The notes below the pieces were generated by a model. That model made no database searches and was not told where the DNA came from. It worked only from the letters and a program-made list of their open reading frames with translations. This document shows, one piece after another, positions 54,101-64,000 of a stretch of DNA of 64,000 nt. The DNA comes from Phalacrocorax aristotelis (lineage: Eukaryota > Chordata > Aves > Suliformes > Phalacrocoracidae). Position 1 is the first letter of the stretch. Each line of letters starts with the position of its first letter. The translations under genes and the position numbers were made by a program. The DNA lies in the NCBI RefSeq assembly GCF_949628215.1, contig NC_134311.1:14136582-14200581 (forward strand), read 5' to 3'.

Positions 54101-57100
54101 AACAAACTCAAATAGTTTTATATACACAGAATGAAATCATCACTGCAATTTGTAAAGATGATGTAAAAACACCAATGTTGATCTTTCAACCTTAAGTATA
54201 TCAAACATAAAATGAGCAGGGCTGTCAGTATGTACTTGACTTCAGATGTACATTTGCTGCCCTTGCAATCTGAATCACTGGATTTTGCTTTAAGATATAT
54301 TGGTAACTGCAGTCACTGAACATTAATATTAACAGGAAACTTAAAAAGGAGGAGTCAAATGTATGTTGGAAGTTCAGTTTATGGTCATTGTTCCCGTCAT
54401 TTGCTGTTCGAAACATTTAGTTCAGCTCAACAGTTGGAATGTCAGTCAATGTCAATTGCAGTACTTCAAAATTCATTTCCACTCATTTTAAGTATCTGTG
54501 TATTCAAGCTGCAGGTATTTTAAATAGCTGGAATCTTAAGCAGATGAAGTTTATTTAATTTATGAATAGCTTTACTTTTTACATGATCTTTCTGGGATAA
54601 AGTATTGTAATACGTTTAAGATTTAAGAAATATAATTCTGTAATTTGATTTAGTAGCCTGAAGTTGTAAAGCGTTACCTAAAAATATTTTTTGGGTAGTA
54701 TGAAACATTTTACCTAAATTTGAAGTATGCTATAGCACACAAAGAAAATCAAGCAAATGACCTTCCTCTGCCTAATATGTCAACACTTTTAACATCTAAT
54801 CTATATTTCACTGGAAAAATAGGGAGCTTGATTTCAGGTTTGTTTAGTTTGTGGTTTGTTTTTTTTTGTTGTTGTTTTTTTCAATTTCTGCAAAGCTACT
54901 TTTCTTTTTCTCTGTTCTGCTCACACATATTCTGTTTTTATTTTTGGGTCTGGCAATGAAAAACAAACAAATAATTAATCATTCCCATCCATTATTCTCT
55001 TTGTGATTCAAGTGCTTAAAATTTCTAAGAGTATGTCTTAAGTCTCCTTATCTGTTTGGCCTCATTTTGATATACTTGCAGACTTCATTTTGTTTTTTCT
55101 CTAATTATGTTCATTTATTTAACTTCATAAGCAGGGGACATGATCATTCCTTTATATTATGTATTGCATCCTTTCATGATTTCATAACCCTGCTGCTTTG
55201 AGGTCATACTTGTTCTGGAAAGAAGCATTGGTATGAAATACCAGCAGCAGAGAGGTCCTGGTACCTCCAAAATATCTTGAAAAGGGTGGCTTATTTTGTG
55301 AAGCATTAGCCTTCATTATTTTGTTTTCCAGTAGGCTGTATGTTTTTATATGTTTATTTGAGTGAGCTAGCTAGCTCTGTGTAGAGTTGTTTGGGACGGT
55401 GGTTTGAATATTTTTTTTCTAGTTGATTATGCATATTAACTGCATTTATGATGTACAGTACTTTTTCCCAAATGATCTGAATTTCTTTTTAAAGAGTAAA
55501 CCAATGTTTCCTGGATCACTTTCTTATAAAGTTATCAGTGGGGCATTATGAGAAAGGATGATGATAGGAAAGAGGAATTGTTTCCTATAGTGATAACTAA
55601 TGAAATAAGTAAACTAGCAACAGCTCATGTTTCTCACTTGATAGATTGGGACAAGTAGAATAAAAGTACTGTTATTAAATGTGTGTATTTCAATCTTTAA
55701 AATAGCATTATTGTTTTGCATATGCATTTGCATTGCTTTTTCACTCTAAAAGTATATGAACATGTTTTCAAACATTTTTTGTAGTAACAGAACCTAAAAC
55801 TTTTAGTATACAGTGTTTCAGCATTAAGGTACACCTTCAATAACAAACAAAATTGAAAATACAAAGCAGCTGTGGCAAGAATATGGTGTATTGGCTTATT
55901 GTAATCCAGCTGTATGCAATTTGTACTGTATTTCTGAAATTTCATTAATATGTCTTAAGAAGTTTAATTTTCACTTGCTTAAGTAATTTTCTCGCTGTGA
56001 CAGACAATTCATCATGCACTGCATGTTTAAGGCTTGCTACATGTTTTGTTTGGTTTTTTTTTTCAAGTGGAAGTTTTTTCTTGGCACCTCAACAATTTAC
56101 CTGCTGAATTATTTTATTAAAAAAAGCAGTTGAAACTTGTCCAGTTCAATGTTACAGTGATGGCTCTTTTAATCAGGTACCTCTATAAACTCCTTAAAAG
56201 CACACTGGGCTGGAAGTACTTCTTGTAGTACCTTCGTTTTTGTAAATACAGTTCACTTTCCTTAAAAGAAATCATAAATAAATGGAAGGACTGCATACTA
56301 GTTTGCTGTTTGACATGCTAAAAAGGAATGTTAAGGTATTAGGATATAATAGCATTTGAAATAATGTATTAGTTATCCAGTTTGGGTGTTTAAGTACTAT
56401 TCAGTCATTTTGTCCATTAGACAGTTTTTATGAACTGTGTGCTCTCTCTTAGAAATACCGTATGACTGTATTGTGCTTGATAGGGTTGGCATTAATTGTG
56501 ATAAATAGTATTCTCCCATGCATATTATATATATATTGAATTACAAACCCACTTAAAATAGAGAATGACAGGAGAAGAGAATGTTAGTTTGAAAATCTCT
56601 ACTCCAGCATATGATAGTGAAAGACAATCTCACAGGCAAAAAAGAGGCAATCTGAAATTCATAGTACTTTTGTCAGGGATCTTTGCTGATCCTGATCCAG
56701 AATGGTCCTCATTAAATGTGACTGTTGGAAGTTGTGACTGTACAGGGGGGTGGAAGGGCAATGGTCATGTCAACTGTGGTATTTTAAATAATTCTCAATT
56801 GTGTCTCCATTGTATCCTATGCCATTGGGGCGGGAGGCAGGGACTGTAAGTCTGTGTAAAGAGGATAGCTGCAGGTAGGTAAAAATAATGACCAGTTATA
56901 CTAAAACTTCTATTTGTCCATTAAGAATAATTAACTTTCATTAAATTAGGGTAAGGAATCTCCATCCTAGTCACCTAGAAGGCATCTCTCTTTTGAGCTG
57001 CCAGCCATGCCTGTTTGTGTGGACCATGTCCATCACTTATGATACTCTTCTGGTTTCCCATTGTTTCAGTTACAAATTGTATAATTCATTGCTTTTGTTA

Positions 57101-59921
57101 CTACTTTATTAGTATTTTCATCTTCTCTATGGAAAACAGTTTACATTGCCCCACTTTTGGTTTTACTTCAAGAATTTTTCTCCAGTTACTGAATAAAGAA
57201 TTTAAAGGATAGAACCAAATAAAAAGGAAATGCATTATTTTTTTTATTTGATATAACTTCCTGGTAGGAGCCTCTTGATTTCAAATTAGTATTTCCAAGT
57301 TCACAAATACAAAAGCACAGTGTTGAGCTTCATATCTTCTGCACTGTTTTTTAAATAAATAGCAAGAAATTGCAGTGTCTAATACTGCTCCTTTAAGATA
57401 TTGAAGATTCAGGGGTGCAGATTTTGGATACTTGCATTTCTTAATGCTCCTAGTGTTAGGTCCAGATTTTCCCCTTCAGAAAGGTATTGCAACTGAAACA
57501 GCCTTTGAAGTGAATAACCTGATAGACTTGGTGATGTTAAGGGAAACCAAGGAAAAAGATGCTTTGAACATACTTTTATTGCGTGCCTTTTTAGTTTTAC
57601 TTAGTCTGTACTTCTGAGACCTGATAATTTGGATTATGTCAGGGCCAAAGTAAGAGCAAATTATTTGGTTGCATTAGAGATTTGGATTTCCTGAACTTTC
57701 TGCTCTACCCCTACATGCCTTTCCCAACTTTGGCATGTCTCATGTATGAGTGTTTGGCAGGGGGTATGTTATAACAGATGACTCATGGCTTTCTGGTCTC
57801 TGTTCCTGGTACTGGGAATTCTTCTGTGACTAAAATCTAGGGATTTATGATGCTTTAGCTTTTCCACATAGTACGAAAGTGTTAGTTCAAAATTGGAAAC
57901 TTTAATTGGTTTTGAGTATGTGTTATGTTTTTGAAGGGAGAAGGAGACGGTAGGATTGTAAGTGGAAACGTTATGTTAATTTGATGTTACGTTTATTTCT
58001 TGTAAGAGAGTAGTAAAATAGAGGAAATATTTTTTTGGACAGCCTTCAAAAAGTAGAGTTGTTTTCTGAGGAGTATATGGGGTGTCTGTCTCCTTTTGAG
58101 CAACAGTATAGGAGGACACAATGGAAGTCAGGTGTATTCCTCAGTACCCTGTAATTGCAATGAATTTTGGTGAAAATCAAGAATCTGAACAGGTTATACT
58201 TTGAGCAGTGGTCACCTACCAACACAATTTAATAATCAAATATGAGACAAACTTTTCCAGAAGTTTTTCATCTTTTGTTGTGCTGTATTTCTTGCTCAGA
58301 AATATTTTCTCTGCAAATGCACTGGTTTCTTCAGTCTTTAACACTCTTACCATGAAAGACTGTCCGTTTCTACAGGTTTAGCCATGTTTAACCAGTTCTT
58401 AGCATGTTGCTTTGTTTCTTGTGGATTGCTCCTTTATACTGGGCCTGCAAGATGCCATGCTACAAAACTGTAGTAGTTCTGAAAATCACGTTGTGGTTTT
58501 TATTAGTTTCGAATATTTTTAATCCTCCTTCTAAACCTTCAAAATAAACAGTTAATTTTTTTACATAGTCACAGAATTTTAAATATGATGGCTTTTTCTG
58601 CAAATAAGAGTTCTGTTTTTAAAATCTTCCAGGCTTCCCCCCCCCCCCCCCAGCAAGAACAAAAACGATCATTACACTTTTGTGGCAAGCCTGAAGTAAA
58701 ACCACACAACTGATTCTAAATACACATAGAGAACCTGAACTTCAGGCAAACAGGTGTTTGTCTGGAGAAATGTTTCCATACTTAAAATAAATAGTACCTT
58801 TTCTACACAGCATCAAATACAGTAACAACTTAATTATTGGCCTTCTTCTAATAGTCCTTAAAATAACAGGGTTTTGAAGGGGTTCTTCAGAAGTGATAGG
58901 GAAAGGTCATTTTCTGTATGTCTTCAGACCTCTAAGCTGTAAACGATCTCAGTAATATACCCTAGTGTAAAAACTTGGCAGTTATCTGAAAGGCAGAACT
59001 GAATGGAAGTCAGTAATGAAGGTACTTCTATATTTTAAAACTTGCATGTTTATACAGAAAGGCTCTGGCTTTAAATGAAAGAGACTACATACAGTACCAG
59101 ACTTTAATACAAAATAGGTATTTTGATGTTTAATTTGGCATAACCAGGATATTATTTATTGTTTCAGTGTGCCTGTGGGCTGCAGATATGTTAGCATATA
59201 ATTAGATACTGTGGGACAACAGATGACTCCAGCTTCTATAGACGATCTCTCTGCATGCTCTTTATTACCCACAAATGCAAGGTCTTTATCCTTTTCATTT
59301 TAGGTTAAGCCACCTTGAAATACTTTATATATATATTCATTTAGATATGGTTCAACCAACATTCAGTAGCTTGTTACTCTGAGGTTACATACTCTGAACC
59401 TGTAACCAGTGTTAGTCAGCTGTGAACTATGTGAACTTTTAGAATAGGCCAGAGGCAAAGGGAGCACATTGGACTTCAGATACTTCAGGATTGTCTGTTC
59501 TATAACCTACGCATTATGCAAGCTTGGATAAGCCTCCTATTCCTTCCCACATACTTTTCCATCAAGTTGACATTACATGTTTTACCATATAAAAAGGAAT
59601 GTGTGAACTGTTTTCTCTTTCTGGTTTAATATTTCCAAATAACCCATTTCATTCCAAACACAACTATCATCTGGTCCTTCTAATTGTGTAACCATGGAAA
59701 TACTTGAAAAGTTAGTTGTCTGTGTATATTGCTAGTGAATCTTCTTGTGACCAGCTTTGCCTGACTTGCGTTTTTCCTCACTTTATACACAGGCTGGTTT
59801 AGCAGGAGCTCCAGCCCGGGCTGTTTCAGCTGTAAAGAATATGAATCTGCCAGAGATCCCAAGAAATATTAATATTGGTGACATCAGTATAAAAGTGCCA
59901 AACCTGCCCTCTTTTAAATAA
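30071..59921 (+). CDS. AP3S1: AP-3 complex subunit sigma-1 (six coding exons)
   Basis: AP3S1 is the small (sigma-3A) subunit of the AP-3 adaptor, which sorts dileucine-type cargo from endosomes to lysosomes and lysosome-related organelles; with delta it forms the dileucine-binding half of the core. Coding exons are 30071-30139, 33459-33550, 37147-37258, 45206-45277, 50532-50639 and 59793-59921, all GT/AG and in phase. They give 193 residues, exactly the human length. The longin-like small-chain fold spans about residues 1-145 ([60 protein letters not shown]), followed by the sigma-3 tail [20 protein letters not shown]. The MIKAILI start and the VPNLPSFK end identify AP3S1 rather than AP3S2. 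Residue 22 is Arg (Pro in human AP3S1, Arg in human AP3S2). It shares a CpG-island promoter with ATG12. Introns grow from 3.3 to 9.2 kb. Confidence 0.98.
30140..33458 (+). other. AP3S1: AP3S1 intron 1
   Basis: The first 200 nt are GC-rich and belong to the promoter island, with a G-run cluster at 30144-30170. The remainder is AT-rich with no recognised gene or repeat. Confidence 0.85.
33459..33550 (+). CDS. AP3S1: AP3S1 coding exon 2
   Basis: The exon encodes [20 protein letters not shown] then [10 protein letters not shown] and two bases of a Leu codon, with acceptor TTTCATAG and donor GTAAGT. Confidence 0.97.
33551..37146 (+). other. AP3S1: AP3S1 intron 2
   Basis: The intron is AT-rich with one 1.2-kb antisense CR1 copy (35240-36410). 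Nothing else is recognised. Confidence 0.85.
35240..36410 (-). mobile_element. CR1 LINE with degraded reverse transcriptase, antisense to AP3S1
   Basis: On the minus strand the element runs from a 5' truncation near 36410 to a 3' end near 35240 (complement of AGAATCATGGAATCATTAAG, the CR1 terminal repeats). Two minus frames show reverse transcriptase text: 35868-36221 with [14 protein letters not shown] and an active-site region reading FADNIKLG instead of the usual FADDTKLG, so the catalytic aspartate pair is lost; and 35430-35846 with the ORF2 C-terminal [20 protein letters not shown]. The frames are broken relative to each other, so the element is dead. Confidence 0.95.
37147..37258 (+). 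CDS. AP3S1: AP3S1 coding exon 3
   Basis: The exon encodes [20 protein letters not shown] then [17 protein letters not shown], part of the conserved small-chain core, with acceptor CTGTTTAG and donor GTAAGT. Confidence 0.98.
37631..37678. repeat. GT / AC / AT microsatellite with inverted halves
   Basis: A GT run is followed at once by an AC run and an AT run. The GT and AC parts are complementary and can pair as a short hairpin. Confidence 0.9.
38788..38803. repeat. TA microsatellite
   Basis: A simple run of alternating T and A. Confidence 0.9.
39401..39422. repeat. TA microsatellite
   Basis: About eleven TA units in tandem in AP3S1 intron 3. Confidence 0.9.
40838..41143 (+). other. Unidentified open reading frame, 101 codons, in AP3S1 intron 3
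   Basis: The frame is open from 40838 to a TAG at 41141-41143, in the same direction as AP3S1. It reads [20 protein letters not shown], then a helix-like stretch [20 protein letters not shown], then [20 protein letters not shown] and [20 protein letters not shown]. The composition (charged and aromatic residues evenly spread, few low-complexity runs) looks more protein-like than the chance frames nearby. There is no ATG near the start. It could be a fragment of a host gene copy, an exon of an unknown nested gene, a domesticated or decayed transposon piece, or chance. I do not recognise the family. Confidence 0.3.
45206..45277 (+). CDS. AP3S1: AP3S1 coding exon 4
   Basis: The 72-nt exon encodes [20 protein letters not shown] then HVDK, behind a long T-rich tract and TTTGCAG, before donor GTACTG. 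Confidence 0.98.
46399..46431. repeat. GT microsatellite
   Basis: A short AT run passes into a GT run of about ten units with one GGG interruption. Confidence 0.9.
46625..47062 (-). mobile_element. CR1 LINE fragment (old), antisense to AP3S1
   Basis: Read on the minus strand the segment has CR1 ORF2 and 3' UTR landmarks: ACTGTGTCCAGTTTGGGGC near 47040, a region matching the CTGGAGAAGG / GGGGGAACCTGG text near 46905-46920, and a diverged 3' end near 46625. It is more diverged than the copies at 23.7 and 35.2 kb and may belong to an older subfamily. Confidence 0.75.
48231..48320. repeat. AT-rich cluster of CTTGATAAT direct and inverted repeats
   Basis: Units of CTTGATAAT, TATTCTTG and their complement (AATAATCAAG, CAAGAAT) alternate, so several hairpins can form. 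The flanks are plain AT-rich intron. Confidence 0.7.
50532..50639 (+). CDS. AP3S1: AP3S1 coding exon 5
   Basis: The 108-nt exon encodes [20 protein letters not shown] then [16 protein letters not shown], with acceptor TTTTTTTAG and donor GTAAGA. The NILAEMV text is the AP3S1 form (AP3S2 has YILQEVV). Confidence 0.98.
50640..59792 (+). other. AP3S1: AP3S1 intron 5
   Basis: This is the longest intron (9.2 kb). It is AT-rich, with an A/C-rich low-complexity stretch at 54050-54110, T-rich stretches near 54855-54885 and a C run at 58637-58651. No exon, RNA gene or mobile element is recognised. Confidence 0.8.
58637..58651. repeat. Poly(C) run of 15
   Basis: An uninterrupted run of 15 C in AT-rich surroundings. 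Confidence 0.9.
59793..59921 (+). CDS. AP3S1: AP3S1 coding exon 6
   Basis: The exon encodes the sigma-3 tail [20 protein letters not shown] then [20 protein letters not shown] and FK, ending in TAA at 59919-59921, behind acceptor TACACAG. Confidence 0.98.
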   Translation, partial: AGLAGAPARAVSAVKNMNLPEIPRNINIGDISIKVPNLPSFK

Positions 59922-60450
59922 CATGGCTACTCCAGGTAATACCAAGGAAGAAATGTAATAGAGATTTACCACGTAATTGTTTACTAAATAAACGATATGT
60001 CTAACTTTTACTATTTGGATAAAACTCAAAGTATTGTATAGACATAATTTGAAAAATCAGTTTGTGGAGTTGAATGTTGCTTTTTGTTTTGTTTGTGAAA
60101 TTAAAGGAAATGGGTAGTTACCATGTGATTTCTGAATTACATTCCTATGCCCTTGTAAGGCATATCGCTATGTCTAGGCTGCTGCAGTGTTTTGGGAAAG
60201 TATTTGAGATGTTCTTTACTTTGTATAACCTATAATACTGAGAGGGTTTTTTTGTGTATTCTCTAAGGTCTGTAAGTAGTGCATTCCTTAACTACTTCTG
60301 CTGTTTGTCGCAATTATTTAAGACTTAAGTGCAAACGTTGCATGAAACATTAAACTCTTGTTTAAATAAAATAGTAACGATCTGGACTTCTAAACACCTG
60401 TTTGTCTGAAATCTCTTTGCAATAAATCATGTTATTTCCCATTCATGGAA
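59922..60450 (+). other. AP3S1: AP3S1 3' UTR (inferred extent)
   Basis: The segment follows the AP3S1 stop codon. Three AATAAA signals are present in sense: 59987-59992, 60365-60370 and 60421-60426. The last two give 3' UTRs of about 460-530 nt and are the most likely main ends; the first would give an unusually short one. Confidence 0.6.
60365..60370 (+). terminator. AP3S1: Poly(A) signal candidate of AP3S1
   Basis: AATAAA lies 444 nt after the stop codon, with a second AATAAA 56 nt further on (60421-60426). Confidence 0.5.
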
Positions 60451-62262
60451 CCAATTGACTAAATATAAATCCTGTTGTAGCAAGCATTAATGTTGTAGTT
60501 TCATTTCTGAGAAATTACACGGGGGTATTGTGTTGAACGTATTGGCTCTACATTTCTCACAAAAATTGTTCATTATTATTCGGAAGGAAGAACTGCCTTT
60601 ACTGAAGATGCAATGACTTCTGTTTACATATAAATATTGAGGAGATACACAATCTGATAGACCTTCCCTGACAGTCTGACTTTGTTTTGGGAAAAAGGGT
60701 CTCTGCAGTTGCTGTGTGTGTTATGAGAAGTACAGAATGGGATGAGGAGATTGGGCAGCTCAGAACAGTAAATGTAAGTGTAACAAGTAATGTGATAAAG
60801 GAAGGCACTCTGGAAAGATAAATGAGGGTGCTTTAATAGGGCCTCTGTGCCTGTTGACATCTGTGATTACTCTGCTTTGGGAATTAGATCTATGAGATAC
60901 CTAGTATTGTCAAGACCTCAGAAAATCTAAGTGCTATCACCTCTGTGTAAGTTGCTCAGCTGTTAAACTCTTCGGTGATTAAAAAAAAATAGAGGGTGAT
61001 GATTGGGTTTTATTATCATGCTCTTATGCTCTGTGTGATGTACAAGTCTGTTTAAGTGAATAATAAAAATATCATTGGGATATTTAAGAATTCCTGTGAA
61101 GTTTTCGTCTCCAAAAAACTATGCAGTTAATACTGTTTATAAAAACACAGTAATATTGTATCAAGGACAACACATTTCAGGACTAGTCTTGAGAGGTCCT
61201 GTGTTACTTCAGAAATTTGGATTTGATGTAAACCAAGCATTCTTCTCCTTTGAGTTGAATTTTAAGGCATATCCTTGTAGGATAAACTTGGAGTCGTTGA
61301 ACTGTGTTATAGAATCATATTCACTGTTTGATCCATAGTAACTATTACTGGTGCATTTTGAGGCATTTGAGAGTGAAAAAGAGAAAGAGAAATTACTTTT
61401 AAAAAAGAAAATATGGTACAATCCAAGTAATTTTAATATATATCTTAAGTGGGGGCAGGGAGAAACTTCATGTATATTGTTTGTGTTACATTTAAGAAGC
61501 ATAAAGTAACCCTATTTTATAAACGCTTCTGAAAACAGAATTGCCCTCTCCATACCTCTTCAAAATAATATTAATTCTTCCAAATTAACTTCCTAGTTTG
61601 AGGCTTCCTGAAATTTCGGGTGGGGTTTAAGTAAAAATCCTGCCATTTCCCTATTTCCACTGAAGAAATTGAGAGAATGAAATGTGCAGAATTTTTTTAT
61701 CCCTGTAGAGTATTCTTTAGTCTTCCCAGGGTAGATAGCTTAGCTAGTACAAATCTGGAACTGTTATAATTTCACCTGCTTTTGCCAACTTTTGTTTTTC
61801 TGCTTAACAATTAGACCATCTGACATTCAAAGTAAAGATGTTGAAAATTTTCTGCATTGTTCCCTCTGTGAGGATTTAGTTAGTGCTGCTGCCAAAGGAT
61901 AAATAGGAAATTTTGAAACATTTGGTACTCTGACCTACAGAGATTTCTTCTGGCAATTTGTGAAAAGAGCTCACTATTTCAGAAATTTTTCCCAGTCTTC
62001 TTTTTTGTCTCACTCTTTTCCCTGTGGTTCATTTACACATTTGTAAGCTTATGTAGTTAACAGTTTTTTCATTCCTCGAAAAGATACCTTTTCTGCGTTT
62101 ATTTGAATCAGGTGTTTTTCCAAATCCTTAGAGAAAATATGGGTGAGATGCATGTTGACATGAAGCATGTTTCAGATCAATTTCTCACTTCTTATCTGTC
62201 AATAGCCAGGCTTTCATTCATTTTAGTAAACTAGATCTTAGCTTTTAACAATCATGTGACTA

Positions 62263-62604
62263 TTATAAAGCTTTTATCTTTAGCTTTGTGTTTTGCATTA
62301 CTGTTGTCAGGTAGGAGAAAGGTAGTTCAAACAACATGGCTTCTGCTGGAGACGATTCTTCTCTGGACAGCTCTTCCATAGACACCAGACTTTTCAAGAA
62401 GCTTCTTTGTTTGTGGATGGCAAGCAAATATTTAATGCAAGGCTGTGACTTAACAACTGGAGCTTCCTTACTCAGAAAATCCTTGGATGGGAAGAATTTC
62501 TTTATCAGATTTTCACAGTAAAATTGCACTCCTTTCAAAATGAAATCCTGTCTTCCACACAGAAGAGGTACCGTACAGAAAGCCTGAATGGTAGTATTTT
62601 TTTC
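62263..62604 (-). other. Unidentified minus-strand open frame, 113 codons
   Basis: The frame is open from 62604 to a TAA at 62263-62265 and reads VPLLCGRQDFILKGVQFYCE, NLIKKFFPSKDFLSKEAPVV, then MEELSREESSPAEAMLFELP and FSYLTTVMQNTKLKIKAL. There is no ATG near its start, but a TTCAG/GC acceptor-like site lies at 62582-62587. The opposite strand is also open over 62336-62521, which lowers the weight of either frame. I do not recognise a family; chance is possible. Confidence 0.25.
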
Positions 62605-63044
62605 TTAAATAAAAACGTGGTATGACAGTGTGGGCTTCCTCACGGTAGCTGAACCTGTCTGTTTCACAGTCCTTTGCCAGAGGAGTGTCTTTAGTTTGCC
62701 AGGGGAGATATTATCCTCTCACCATGTCATTTGATACTGCTGGGCCTTAAACTAAAACCAGTCAGAGGAAGCTGGGATACTTGATTAGATAGAAATGGTA
62801 TCCTTACTCTTGACCTTCTAGGGCGTGCCTTGTGTTGCAGTTTTCCACAATGCTGATCTGCTTGTATTCATCAGCTTCATGAGAATGATGTGCCTTTTGA
62901 ATTCTTTCTTCTATTTCACCAGTGTCCTCTTAACTACTGCTTAGGATTTAAAATGGAAATAAGCTGTGGGCTCTAAATGGTTACGCTCTTGATTATAAAT
63001 TTAAGTGTTTTTAATGCTTTTGTAACCTAAGAAAACCCCTCTTA

Positions 63045-63131
63045 ACGTGTATATACACACACGTACGTGTATACTATATATACATTCATATATAAGTATG
63101 TGTGTGTAGGTATGTGTATATCTACGTATAT
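63045..63131. repeat. GTAT/ACAC alternating repeat with palindromic parts
   Basis: Alternating purine-pyrimidine text with ACACACACGTACGTGT-like palindrome near 63055-63070, AT runs and a GTGTGTGT run. Confidence 0.85.
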
Positions 63132-64000
63132 CAGTCTTTTGCATTAGCTGTTTTTAAACAGGAGAAGAGGTCATCTGGAGGCATCCTTTAGCTGCAGAAG
63201 CCAGGTGACTAATTTGCAATACTTCACCTCCATAGGGCCTGCCTTTTAAGTGACACTGATCAGGATACCAGCATGTGTAAATGAATCACTGAAAGCCATT
63301 TCTCCTAACTCAGGGCATTTCTTAGAACCGCAAATGAAACGTTACACAGTAGCTAGGACTATTTGGTACTTAGGGTATCTGAGACCAGCTTATGTGTTGG
63401 TTTCCCACACTAGGTTTTCTCTCCTATTCAGCTCAGTTTCTCTGCTAGTGAAATTCTCTGGGAGAAACCTTTTCATGTGATCATAGCAATTTAACTCTAG
63501 TAAGTATTATCCGTACTACTTTTTGATAATCCTTGATAAATCATGCACAGAGATAATTTTAAGACTGTGTAACAATAATACAAATAAGCCTTCAGGATGT
63601 CTTAACTAACCTGTTTTTCCTGCACTTCCCCACACCTTACGTTCTGTTGTCAGAAGGACCCTGCATCACAGGTGGTTACTTGTCTCAATATTCCACTAGA
63701 TAAGTATTTTCCACATTTGTTTGTATTCTGAGGATGCAGGGTGAAGTACCTTCAGAAAGCAAGCTTGAGGCTTGGGTGTAGTGGCTGTTTGGATTGCTTG
63801 TTTCCACACTGTGACTAAGTCATTATGCCTTTCAAATTCAGAGATTCTTACTCTGAAATTTGGTGATGGGGAGAAGATTAAGCCTGATTAGCCTGTGAGA
63901 GCAACTGCTAGTCTGGCAAGTAATTGTTTTTCTGGGGTACAGACTCCCTCTCAAGCATTGAGAGGAAAGGTGTTGGAAACATGTTCCTTTCAGGAGCCAA

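Larger units (their letters stand above)
60451..64000. other. DNA downstream of AP3S1
   Basis: No exon of LVRN, the next gene in human, is recognised. There is one unidentified minus-strand open frame (62263-62604) and a purine/pyrimidine alternating repeat (63045-63131). The rest is AT-rich and unremarkable. Confidence 0.65.

Overview
The window is ordinary vertebrate nuclear DNA, almost certainly from a bird. Five CR1 LINE-derived or CR1-like marks point this way: four CR1 fragments are recognisable, and at the left edge lies a long terminal repeat of a type widespread in neoavian birds. Introns are mostly 1.5 to 9 kb, and two sharp GC-rich CpG islands stand out from AT-rich surroundings. 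A chicken-like galliform is less likely than a neoavian bird because of the LTR type, but the species cannot be named from the sequence alone.

Three complete protein-coding genes can be assembled exon by exon, all with consensus splice sites and unbroken frames. CDO1 (cysteine dioxygenase, minus strand, 8644-18065, five coding exons, 204 aa) is followed by ATG12 (ubiquitin-like autophagy protein, minus strand, 27386-29795, four coding exons, 146 aa). AP3S1 (sigma-3A subunit of the AP-3 adaptor, plus strand, 30071-59921, six coding exons, 193 aa) comes next. The order and orientation CDO1(-) ATG12(-) AP3S1(+) is the same as on human 5q23, so this is a conserved syntenic block. ATG12 and AP3S1 are head to head with only 275 bp between start codons inside one CpG island, which therefore acts as a shared bidirectional promoter.

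Region by region: 1-904 is the 5' end of a minus-strand endogenous retrovirus fossil (LTR plus primer-binding site, the rest off the window). 905-8643 is AT-rich non-coding DNA downstream of CDO1 with one CR1 fragment and a weak local duplication. 8644-18065 is CDO1, with its promoter island to about 18480. 18500-27385 is the CDO1-ATG12 interval, probably including the ATG12 3' UTR and a CR1 copy. 27386-30330 holds ATG12 and the bidirectional promoter. 30071-60450 is AP3S1 with two antisense CR1 copies in introns 2 and 4. 60450-64000 is non-coding DNA beyond AP3S1 with one unidentified open frame. 

The three proteins do not form one pathway: CDO1 is a cytosolic cysteine-catabolism enzyme, ATG12 is conjugated to ATG5 for LC3 lipidation, and AP3S1 sorts cargo to lysosomes and related organelles. 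ATG12 and AP3S1 do share the endolysosomal system and a promoter containing a CACGTG element. I found no convincing new biological system. The most checkable oddities are the shared promoter, a perfect 12-bp-arm GC hairpin just inside CDO1 intron 4, and two unidentified open frames.
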